Shown here in pieces: positions 1-5,075 of a stretch of 7,861 bases of DNA. The position numbers and the translations under genes were made by a program. The DNA is from Rickettsiales bacterium (GTDB lineage: Bacteria > Pseudomonadota > Alphaproteobacteria > Rs-D84): assembly GCA_031283565.1 (NCBI GenBank), contig JAITBM010000099.1, forward strand, positions 1 through 7,861, in the 5' to 3' direction. Below the pieces are notes generated by a model, which was given only the letters and a program-made list of their open reading frames with translations, was not told where the DNA came from and did no database searches. How positions within the stretch are numbered: the stretch's first letter is position 1; every line of letters starts with the position of its first letter.

Positions 1-40
1 CTGCCAATACAATCAAAAAAATTATGCCAAACCGTTTCAT
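1..40 (-). CDS. N-terminal fragment of an exported or membrane protein (partial, runs off the window)
   Basis: On the minus strand an ATG at 40-38 overlaps the TGA stop of the upstream gene (39-37) as ATGA, the usual sign of translational coupling. The visible codons read M-K-R-F-G-I-I-F-L-I-V-L-A before the window ends. Two basic residues followed by an unbroken hydrophobic run is what a signal peptide or first membrane helix looks like. Only 13 codons are visible, so no family can be named. The overlap suggests it is co-expressed with the 179-residue gene before it. It is too short to be certain, but the start geometry and signal-like composition together make it credible. Confidence 0.5.
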   Translation of the reverse strand, partial: MKRFGIIFLIVLA

Positions 41-576
41 TTCATGCCTTTAACTTTCTTTCCGTTCAGCCATTCGCTCTCGTCGGCTGGAACATTTGGA
101 TTTCTTCTTCCCATTATAAACCCATCCCAATTGATGTTCAAGTCCTTTGTGCTTTCCGCCAATGCTTGCGAAAATAATCTGCCTTTTGCCAGGTTTTTTG
201 GAATATCTTCAAAAACTTCTTTCCAAAGGCCCAGTATTTGCGACAGCACCCTTGAGCCGACCCCTTTTTGCGCTTGCTCCGTCATTGCCCTGGCATGCGC
301 GTACGCGTCATTGTATTCGGTTTTATAATTTGCCGCCTCCATCGTCTGGGCCTTCTCGGTCATCGCATCGACCAAAGAATTTGATATGGTTGTAGATACT
401 TTTATCGTAGCCATATTGATCTTAGCCAGGCTTATTAAGACTTTTATGTCGTTTGGATCCTTTGCCTGGTTCGCAGCGCTCAGACCGGCCAAAATAATAT
501 CGCTCAGCTTCTGCACATTGGCCGTCTCATCCGTAAGATTGTCAAATTGAGACGCGGAGCTCTCTATTGATATCAC
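37..576 (-). CDS. hypothetical protein, 179 aa, helical, no family recognised
   Basis: I do not recognise this protein. It starts with GTG at 576; no ATG lies in frame upstream, and only a weak AGG precedes the GTG, so the exact start is uncertain. The product has no signal peptide or membrane segment. Residues 1-110 are rich in Ala, Thr, Ser, Gln and charged residues in a helix-like pattern (for example LSDIILAGLSAANQAK and MTEKAQTMEAANYKTEYNDA), suggesting a helical bundle or coiled-coil. The C-terminal third has an aromatic stretch (LGLWKEVFEDI, INWDGFIMGRR) and a basic tail. Its stop overlaps the start of a signal-bearing protein, so the two probably form an operon and may act together. 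It is divergent from plsC. Its base composition looks more AT-rich than that of plsC and obg. Confidence 0.7.
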   Translation of the reverse strand: MISIESSASQFDNLTDETANVQKLSDIILAGLSAANQAKDPNDIKVLISLAKINMATIKVSTTISNSLVDAMTEKAQTMEAANYKTEYNDAYAHARAMTEQAQKGVGSRVLSQILGLWKEVFEDIPKNLAKGRLFSQALAESTKDLNINWDGFIMGRRNPNVPADESEWLNGKKVKGMK

Positions 577-595
577 AAAATTGCGCCTGACTCTA

Positions 596-624
596 TTGCA
601 TTCGGCCCGCGCATGTCCTATAAT
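596..624 (+). promoter_or_regulatory. candidate sigma70 promoter for the plsC-obg operon
   Basis: A perfect -10 TATAAT at 619-624 lies 17 nt downstream of TTGCAT at 596-601, which matches the -35 consensus at its first three positions. Initiation would fall near 631, giving a leader of about 39 nt before the plsC ATG. An imperfect 14-bp palindrome (ATTGATTAATCGAT, 623-636) straddles the predicted start site and could be an operator. The -35 is weak, so this is a candidate only. Confidence 0.5.
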
Positions 625-669
625 TGATTAATCGATAAAAAGACATATAAATCGACCAAGAGGCACAGC

Positions 670-1497
670 ATGAATAAAATTGCAAGATTTTTTCGTTTTG
701 CCGGCGCGGGGGTAAAATTCTCGCTGTTCGTGGCATGGAGCATTCTGCAAGTCCCAACGCTTCTGCTGGTGGCTCCGTGGTGGAGGCGCTTCGGAGTGGT
801 TCAGTTCCGCATATTTTCTCTGGCGTGCTGCCGCATACTGTTCCGCATAGGCCTGAAGGTCGACGGCATCCTTCCGCAATACAGGCCCCTTTTAATTACG
901 TCGAACCACATCAGCGTGTTCGAATTGCTGGCATTTCCAGCCCTGTTCGGATGCCGTTTTTTTGGCAAGGGAGAAATAGCGAAATATCCCCTGATCGGAC
1001 GTCTTGCAAGCGGTTTTGGAACCATGTTCATTGACAGAAATCCGATGAAGGCGGTCGAGGCCATAGATCTGATACGCAAAAATCTGCGCGGATCAAAAAG
1101 CCCGTTCGTGATTTTTCCAGAGGGCACCACGGACAACGGAAACTACATCCTGCCATTCAAAAGCGCGATGTTTGACTTTTTGAAGGATGTCCCGGATGCC
1201 AAGATTCAGCCAGCCGCCATAACCTATTTAGACAAGCGCGGCCGCAAGATTGACCCGCAAGTGCTGGCCGACGAATACGCTTGCTTTGTAAACGCGAAGC
1301 AGACGCGGGAACCGTATTGCAAAAAGGAACTGTCGGTATGGGCCGTGCTGTTCATGGGCATGGTTCACGGCGGATTTACCATCAAGATGAAGCTGCTGCC
1401 GCTATTCGAGACAACCGGACTGAACAGAAAAGAAATAGCCGCGCGGCTTTACGATCTGACGGACTCGGCGTTTCAAGAATTCGGAGGCGCGGCATGA
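670..1497 (+). CDS. plsC: 1-acyl-sn-glycerol-3-phosphate acyltransferase family protein (PlsC-like)
   Basis: This is a membrane-associated acyltransferase of the lysophospholipid acyltransferase superfamily. It probably transfers a fatty acyl group to lysophosphatidic acid to make phosphatidic acid; another lyso-lipid, as for OlsA-type enzymes, cannot be excluded. The 275-residue length fits the family. A hydrophobic segment at about 18-36 would anchor it to the inner membrane. Motif I is N79-H80-ISVF-E85, an H-X4-E form of the catalytic H-X4-D pair; glutamate occurs in other bacterial members. The substrate motif follows at about 117-123 (GTMFIDR), then FPEGTT at 149-154 with LPFKS at 161-165, and PAAITY at 181-186. 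The start is supported by AAGAGG at 658-663, 6 nt before ATG. The stop overlaps the obg start as ATGA, so the two are translationally coupled. Confidence 0.88.
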   Translation: MNKIARFFRFAGAGVKFSLFVAWSILQVPTLLLVAPWWRRFGVVQFRIFSLACCRILFRIGLKVDGILPQYRPLLITSNHISVFELLAFPALFGCRFFGKGEIAKYPLIGRLASGFGTMFIDRNPMKAVEAIDLIRKNLRGSKSPFVIFPEGTTDNGNYILPFKSAMFDFLKDVPDAKIQPAAITYLDKRGRKIDPQVLADEYACFVNAKQTREPYCKKELSVWAVLFMGMVHGGFTIKMKLLPLFETTGLNRKEIAARLYDLTDSAFQEFGGAA

Positions 1498-2483
1498 AAT
1501 TTCTGGACAGGGCGAAAATAACGGTCAGATCGGGAAACGGAGGCAACGGATCAGGAAGCTTCCGCCATGCCAAGTACGTCGAATTCGGAGGTCCCGACGG
1601 AGGCGACGGCGGACGCGGCGGCGATGTGATCCTGCGCGCCGCAGCGGGCCTGAACACTCTGGTGGATTTTCGCTTTAAGAGACTGTTCGCCGCCGAAAAC
1701 GGAGCATCCGGAAGCGGCGCCATGCGCACGGGAAAATCCGGCGCGGTTCTGGCTATAACAGTCCCGGCCGGGACTGAGATACTATCGGAAAACGAACAAG
1801 TTTTATATACGGATCTGGCGCATGAGGGCGACGAATGGCTGGCCTGCCGCGGCGGAAACGGCGGATGGGGAAACCTGCATTTCAAATCTTCGACAAACAG
1901 AGCGCCCGAGCAGCACAATGACGGCCTGCCGGGTGAAGAGCGAACGCTTTGGCTGCGGTTGAAGCTGATAGCAGACGCGGGGTTGGTGGGATTTCCGAAT
2001 GCGGGTAAAAGCTCGCTGCTGGCGGCGCTTACGGCTGCGCGTCCGAAAATTGCGAATTACCCGTTCACGACCTTGGCGCCGGGACTGGGGGTAATGTACG
2101 CGCACAAAAGGGAATTCGTGCTGGTGGACTTGCCGGGCCTGATTGACGGAGCGGCATGCGGCGTGGGGCTTGGAGACCAATTCCTGGCACACGCGGAGCG
2201 CACAAGGCTGATAATTCACGTGATCGACGGAACGGAGGACGACGTGGCGGCGCGATACCGGGCAATCAGAAAGGAAATCGAACTTTACGGCGCGAATCTT
2301 GCCGGCAAGCCTGAAATCATAGTCTTGAACAAGACGGACGCAATCAATGAAGAAGCCCTGGCAGGAAAAATAAATCAGCTGGCGCGCGCGGCGAAAAAGG
2401 CGCCGGTCATTCCGCTGAGCGCGGCCGCGCGAACTGGCCTGGAACCGCTGAAAGCGGAAATAGAAAAAAGATGCAACGCATGA
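1494..2483 (+). CDS. obg: GTPase Obg/CgtA, ribosome-associated
   Basis: Obg is an essential GTPase that binds the 50S subunit, helps late ribosome assembly and is tied to the stringent response. The 329-residue protein has the glycine-rich Obg fold at 1-157 ([15 protein letters not shown] at 31-45, GGNGGWGN at 120-127), then the G domain. G1 is GFPNAGKSS at 166-174, switch I includes YPFTTLAPG at 189-197, G3 is DLPGLI at 212-217, G4 is NKTD at 279-282 and G5 is SAA at 309-311. All nucleotide-binding motifs are intact. It lacks the longer acidic C-terminal tail of E. coli ObgE. The start is chosen at 1494 because GGAGG (1483-1487) sits 6 nt upstream and the ATG overlaps the plsC stop; the frame stays open upstream but that part lies inside plsC. 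The usual rplU-rpmA neighbours are not upstream here. Confidence 0.96.
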   Translation: MKFLDRAKITVRSGNGGNGSGSFRHAKYVEFGGPDGGDGGRGGDVILRAAAGLNTLVDFRFKRLFAAENGASGSGAMRTGKSGAVLAITVPAGTEILSENEQVLYTDLAHEGDEWLACRGGNGGWGNLHFKSSTNRAPEQHNDGLPGEERTLWLRLKLIADAGLVGFPNAGKSSLLAALTAARPKIANYPFTTLAPGLGVMYAHKREFVLVDLPGLIDGAACGVGLGDQFLAHAERTRLIIHVIDGTEDDVAARYRAIRKEIELYGANLAGKPEIIVLNKTDAINEEALAGKINQLARAAKKAPVIPLSAAARTGLEPLKAEIEKRCNA

Positions 2484-3046
2484 ACGATGAACCAGATGTA
2501 GTTGTGACCGACGCGATGGAGGAATACTTCTTGCGCAGGCTTTTCCGGCACAGACTGTCTGTGAACTATTTCGCGGAACTGGTCGGATATCATTTTCCGG
2601 AACACGACGCATCAAAGCTGTGCCGGTCGGAATACTCGCCGTACATTCTGCGGATATGGGACCTGCATGTGGAACCCCTTCCGATGTCAGCGCGGCAGCG
2701 GGCGTCTGTGTCGATAGCCGCCGATCACCACTATTTTTTCAATCCGCACCATGCACAATATTGGGGGGCCCATACCCGCTCGATTCCCGAGCCGATAATG
2801 ATTGAAATGTCGTGCGACATATCGGCCGTGCATTTCGAAAAGGAACTTATAAGATACAGAGGCCAGCCCAATCGTCATGCCTCGGCGCGCGAATATTTTA
2901 TTACGGAAGAATTTCCAAAATACGATTTTTCAGACAAGCAGAAAAAGTTTCTTACAGACATGACCGATGAGTTGGCTGGAAAGATCAAACCCGAAGACTT
3001 TGCCGATATATGGAGGCGTCCGCTGAAATATGGCGACACCAGATGA
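2480..3046 (+). CDS. DUF5662-like protein with HD-type histidine/aspartate motifs
   Basis: The protein (188 aa) resembles, from memory of the family pattern, DUF5662 proteins of unknown function. The pattern runs: a basic helix with H24 (LFRHRLSV), an H-D-x-SK segment at 42-47 (HDASKL) followed by EYSPY at 51-55, then [14 protein letters not shown] at 82-95. The arrangement of H24, H42-D43, H83-H84 and H90-H91 suggests a metal-binding helical fold like HD phosphohydrolases, but no reaction can be stated. There is no signal peptide, so it is cytoplasmic. The ATG at 2480 is preferred because it forms an ATGA overlap with the obg stop, matching the plsC-obg junction; an in-frame ATG at 2471 would add three residues. 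The residue numbering used here begins at 2480. No clear terminator follows. Confidence 0.72.
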   Translation: MNDEPDVVVTDAMEEYFLRRLFRHRLSVNYFAELVGYHFPEHDASKLCRSEYSPYILRIWDLHVEPLPMSARQRASVSIAADHHYFFNPHHAQYWGAHTRSIPEPIMIEMSCDISAVHFEKELIRYRGQPNRHASAREYFITEEFPKYDFSDKQKKFLTDMTDELAGKIKPEDFADIWRRPLKYGDTR

Positions 3047-3070
3047 AACGAAAACAAAAGGGAATTATAC

Positions 3071-3099
3071 TTAATAAACCCATTGCTTTGTGATATAAT
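3071..3099 (+). promoter_or_regulatory. extended -10 promoter of the small cysteine-rich gene; predicts a leaderless mRNA
   Basis: TATAAT at 3094-3099 is preceded by TG at 3091-3092, giving the extended -10 form TGnTATAAT. TTAATA at 3071-3076 lies 17 nt upstream and matches the -35 consensus at 4 of 6 positions. Initiation about 7 nt after the -10 falls on or beside the ATG at 3106, so the transcript would have essentially no 5' leader. The same 14 bases TTTGTGATATAATG recur upstream of the outer membrane protein gene on the other strand. Confidence 0.6.
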
Positions 3100-3105
3100 G
3101 TCCTT

Positions 3106-3500
3106 ATGCCGAAATATTTGATGTTTTTGCCATTGTTTGCGTGTACGTATACGCCGCGAATTAATTATGCGGAAATTGATTCTGGAAATGCCATATCATC
3201 CACAAAAGAATGGTTTCTTGGCAAAGGATGTGCTGGCATCACCTGCTATTCCGCTGACGACGATGATGTTCGTTGTTCAAGTTGTGAAAAAGTAATCGCA
3301 TCGGGTATTGCGCGCTGCACTCAGGCTTATCATATTGCGAATGCCGAATGACATGGCCGCGCAAAGGAGAATGGGTGAGGTTTAATGACACCACAGACGA
3401 GCATGCGTTCTGCAATAGAAACTGTCAAAATTTCTGCGCGTTCAATGCTCGCCCATCCCACGATAGCGTGTATAAAAAAATACTTGAAATCGCCAAGTAA
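3106..3500 (+). pseudogene. small cysteine-rich exported protein gene, broken by one frameshift
   Basis: The first frame (3106-3351) encodes 81 residues beginning M-P-K-Y-L-M-F-L-P-L-F-A-C, a short hydrophobic start with a lipobox-like LFAC (Cys13), followed by Cys at 42, 47, 57, 60 and 71. It stops at TGA 3349. An overlapping -1 frame, open from 3288 to the TAA at 3498-3500, continues in the same style: W-P-R-K-G-E-W-V-R-F, then HAFCNRNCQNFCAF and a lysine-rich end YKKILEIAK. Cysteine clusters on both sides and sensible codons suggest one original protein of about 131 residues, split by loss of one base somewhere in 3288-3348. It could be a true pseudogene or a sequence error; no canonical slippery heptamer fits the frame. 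The family is unknown. Function would be periplasmic or envelope if exported. Confidence 0.5.
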
Positions 3501-3553
3501 TTAACTGCTATCTTTGTTAAGACATTGTGCTGCTGGAAGATTTATCACATATT

Positions 3554-3582
3554 TTGACGTCCGGGTCTACTATCTATACAAT
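3554..3582 (+). promoter_or_regulatory. upstream candidate promoter for tRNA-Gly
   Basis: TTGACG at 3554-3559 and TACAAT at 3577-3582 are separated by 17 nt, each hexamer matching the sigma70 consensus at 5 of 6 positions. Initiation would be near 3589, about 46 nt before the tRNA. It lies directly upstream of a second, stronger promoter, making a consecutive pair. Confidence 0.45.
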
Positions 3583-3596
3583 TGCCAACAAAAGTC

Positions 3597-3625
3597 TTGA
3601 AAATCATGATCCGATGGACTATAAT
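3597..3625 (+). promoter_or_regulatory. proximal sigma70 promoter of tRNA-Gly
   Basis: TTGAAA at 3597-3602 (5 of 6 consensus), a 17-nt spacer and a perfect TATAAT at 3620-3625 place initiation near 3632, giving a 5' leader of only about 3 nt before the mature tRNA at 3635. Spacing and position fit a tRNA promoter closely. Confidence 0.75.
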
Positions 3626-3634
3626 TATAAAAAT

Positions 3635-3708
3635 GCGGGTGTGGTATAATGGCAGCACGCGAGCTTCCCAAGCTTGAGACGGGGGTTCGATCCCCCCTAC
3701 CCGCACCA
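3635..3708 (+). tRNA. tRNA-Gly, anticodon CCC, CCA encoded
   Basis: The 74-nt gene folds as a cloverleaf. The acceptor stem GCGGGTG pairs with TACCCGC (seven pairs, the last G-T), the anticodon stem CGAGC/GCTTG holds the loop TTCCCAA with anticodon CCC at 3667-3669, and the T arm is GGGGG-TTCGATC-CCCCC. The discriminator is A3705 and CCA is encoded at 3706-3708. The anticodon reads GGG glycine codons; the arm closely resembles the bacterial CCC glycine isoacceptor. The D stem is weak: GTAT against GCAC gives an A-C mismatch and a T-G pair. It stands alone, convergent with the lipoprotein gene, whose terminator lies just downstream. Confidence 0.95.
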
Positions 3709-3730
3709 AAATTCGGCGGACTTTTATAGC

Positions 3731-3768
3731 AAAAAGAAGGCCCGCCGGGAAATGTCTGGCGGACCTTC
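3731..3768 (-). terminator. rho-independent terminator of the lipoprotein gene
   Basis: Read on the minus strand, GAAGGTCCGCC (3768-3758) pairs with GGCGGGCCTTC (3746-3736) to make an 11-bp stem with one G-U pair and an 11-nt loop, followed at once by TTTTT (3735-3731). It begins 12 nt after the TAA of the lipoprotein gene and stops transcription before it enters the tRNA from the opposite side. The plus strand has no T-run, so it is one-directional. Confidence 0.9.
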
Positions 3769-3780
3769 AAAGAGAACGGA

Positions 3781-4860
3781 TTACCTGCCTTTCCCTTTTG
3801 CAAGATTGCTGAGATATGCGGCCGGCGGCGCTCCAACGAGGGACTTTTTTCTAATAATCAGTTTTTCGACATCAATATCAGATTCGTCCGCGCCTACGAT
3901 GGAACGACCGGCAGTCTCAGACGCCCGCACATTCGACGCACGCATTTCCGCTTGCGCAGCCTCGTAAGCCTCTTTTGTCGGCCTGCCGGTCAGATAGTCG
4001 AAAATCCCGCCACTATCGTATTCCTTGCCGTCGTAAGACTTGACGCCGGATTCTGGCGTGCGCACAATTCTAGACTCAATTTCAGCATACAGGCCACCAA
4101 TAAGCCAGTTTATTCTATCAATATCTATTTCGCTTCCGACATGCAATGTATTATACATATCCTGATGACTCGGCCAGAACCTATTGACCTCCAGGATTTT
4201 ATCACTTTCATCAGCCAACTTCATATCATCGGTGAAGTTCAAAGTGAGTTTGCCATCGCCGTTCATATCAAGTATGAAATGGCGTGTCGACGGATTGATC
4301 TGCTGAATCTCAAGGACTTTCCCCCTGCGCGATTCTTTTACAGGCCAATAAGCATTGGGCCATACTTGCCTATTTCTATTCCAGCTCTGGCTGTTTGGGC
4401 CGAATATTTCGGAGCGCGGCACGCCGCCGACGCTGACAACATCATTCCAGTCTATTGGTTTTTCCTTTACTTCAAATGGATAGACTAGTTTATCTGCAGC
4501 CTCTTCCGATAATTCCAAGTCTGTGCCGGGCTCCAGCATGTAATACAGCATATCGCCGGCCCTTATTTTAGCGACTGCCCCGGCACCTTCGAACGAAACG
4601 ATTTTCTCGAGGCGTCCCATAAAATTAGGGTCGCGCAATCCATTATCAGGAATCTGATCGGCATTTTTTATCTCGACATTAGATACTACAAGATGCTTGC
4701 TTTTGACAACATCCTGATCCGGATTGGCAGATGTTTTGACATTTTCGTCAATCTGCGGGTCCATTTGGCATCCGGCCAAAGTTGCGGCGCCGACCAGAAC
4801 AGCTGCGACCGCGCCTTTGAATTTTGCCTTTGCCCCCTTGAAGTTTGCTTTTTTATTAAT
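3781..4860 (-). CDS. probable outer membrane lipoprotein with apparent ATT start, function unknown
   Basis: I do not recognise the mature protein. Starting at ATT (4860-4858) gives 359 residues beginning M-N-K-K-A-N-F-K, then a basic region, a hydrophobic core GAVAAVLVGAAT at 16-27 and lipobox L28-A-G-C31, a complete lipoprotein signal peptide. Gln at +2 after the cysteine fits outer membrane sorting. An acidic linker follows; D198-MNGDGK-204 looks like a calcium-loop fragment, and the C-terminal 60 residues are Ala/Glu-rich and helical, ending in basic residues. ATT is 7 nt after AAGAGG (4873-4868). In frame, TAA lies just upstream, and no ATG, GTG or TTG occurs before the TTG that encodes Leu28; starting there would destroy the signal peptide, giving 3781-4779 and 332 residues. 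An alternative is -1 frameshifting at an A AAA AAG site. It follows mltB but is separated from it by a possible invertible promoter. Confidence 0.75.
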   Translation of the reverse strand: MNKKANFKGAKAKFKGAVAAVLVGAATLAGCQMDPQIDENVKTSANPDQDVVKSKHLVVSNVEIKNADQIPDNGLRDPNFMGRLEKIVSFEGAGAVAKIRAGDMLYYMLEPGTDLELSEEAADKLVYPFEVKEKPIDWNDVVSVGGVPRSEIFGPNSQSWNRNRQVWPNAYWPVKESRRGKVLEIQQINPSTRHFILDMNGDGKLTLNFTDDMKLADESDKILEVNRFWPSHQDMYNTLHVGSEIDIDRINWLIGGLYAEIESRIVRTPESGVKSYDGKEYDSGGIFDYLTGRPTKEAYEAAQAEMRASNVRASETAGRSIVGADESDIDVEKLIIRKKSLVGAPPAAYLSNLAKGKGR

Positions 4861-4867
4861 TTTTTGA

Positions 4868-4873
4868 CCTCTT
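4868..4873 (-). promoter_or_regulatory. Shine-Dalgarno AAGAGG that decides the ATT start
   Basis: AAGAGG on the minus strand (4873-4868) is followed by 7 nt and then ATT-AAT-AAA-AAA. It is the only good ribosome binding site in the lipoprotein leader and is correctly spaced only for the ATT codon at 4860. Confidence 0.65.
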
Positions 4874-4879
4874 TTTTAG

Positions 4880-5026
4880 GCGCATAACATGCATTATGCA
4901 TAGCAACGAAGACGGATTTCCGGGGCAAAGCGAATATAATTTGAGAAAAATTTTTGACTTTGCAAATGAAGGCGGTATAATTCAGCCGAATCAATAGAGC
5001 AAATATGCATAATGCATGTTATGCGC
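4880..5026. repeat. perfect 23-bp inverted repeats enclosing a 101-bp promoter segment (candidate invertible promoter)
   Basis: The left arm, 4880-4902, begins GCGCATAACATGC; the right arm, 5004-5026, is its exact reverse complement over all 23 bases and ends GCATGTTATGCGC. The 101 bp between them (4903-5003) are AT-rich and hold a sigma70 promoter facing right. Outside the arms the similarity continues loosely (GCGC-CT-AAAAAA against GCGC-AAAAAA). No target-site duplication is visible and nothing inside codes for a transposase. Each arm also has internal symmetry, GCATAA and TTATGC around TGCATG. The element lies exactly between the mltB terminator and the lipoprotein ribosome binding site. 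The repeat itself is certain; inversion is inferred. Confidence 0.9.
4954..4981 (+). promoter_or_regulatory. sigma70 promoter inside the inverted repeat, pointing away from the lipoprotein gene
   Basis: TTGACT at 4954-4959 (5 of 6 consensus), a 16-nt spacer and a perfect TATAAT at 4976-4981 predict initiation near 4988, with transcription running right through the 5004-5026 arm and antisense to the 3' end of mltB. No gene in that direction needs it. If the enclosed segment were inverted, the -10 would occupy 4930-4925 on the minus strand and transcription would start near 4918, about 58 nt before the lipoprotein start. A weaker minus-strand -10 (TATATT, 4938-4933) without a good -35 may give basal expression in the present orientation. 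Confidence 0.65.
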
Positions 5027-5072
5027 AAAAAACAGTTTCACGGCGCCTTCTGCGGCTCTTTTTCATGGAAAC
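5027..5072 (-). terminator. probable intrinsic terminator of mltB
   Basis: On the minus strand, starting 3 nt after the mltB stop codon, GTTTCCATG (5072-5064) can pair with CGTGAAAC (5042-5035) with one bulged C, followed by TG and then TTTTTT (5032-5027). The 21-nt loop can add a small GCC/GGC helix. The T-run abuts the right arm of the 23-bp inverted repeat. The stem is AU-rich and imperfect, so confidence is moderate. Confidence 0.45.
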
Positions 5073-5075
5073 AGA

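Noticed and set aside
79..85. Loss of the PlsC catalytic residue (positions given as residues of the plsC product: H-X4-E instead of H-X4-D)
   Set aside because: Glutamate at this position occurs in other bacterial PlsC-family proteins, so it is not evidence of inactivation.
1281..1493. Longer obg start giving a 400-residue product
   Set aside because: The extra 71 codons lie inside plsC in another frame; the ATG at 1494 has GGAGG and begins the conserved Obg domain.
1803..2615. A 270-residue minus-strand reading frame
   Set aside because: It is antisense to obg and arginine/serine-rich, with no recognisable motif.
3281..3295. Programmed -1 frameshift at the A5 run in the cysteine-rich gene
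   Set aside because: The codon phase (GAA AAA GTA) does not form an X XXY YYZ heptamer, and no downstream structure is obvious; a one-base deletion is simpler.
4686..4994. A 102-residue minus-strand reading frame overlapping the lipoprotein gene
   Set aside because: Its composition is arginine-, serine- and tryptophan-rich out-of-frame translation of the lipoprotein signal region. Only its first part matters, as the possible frameshift donor.
4880..5026. A miniature transposon (MITE) with 23-bp terminal repeats
   Set aside because: No target-site duplication is seen and the ends have no recognisable insertion-sequence sequence. Position between a terminator and a ribosome binding site fits a regulatory element better, though this is not excluded.
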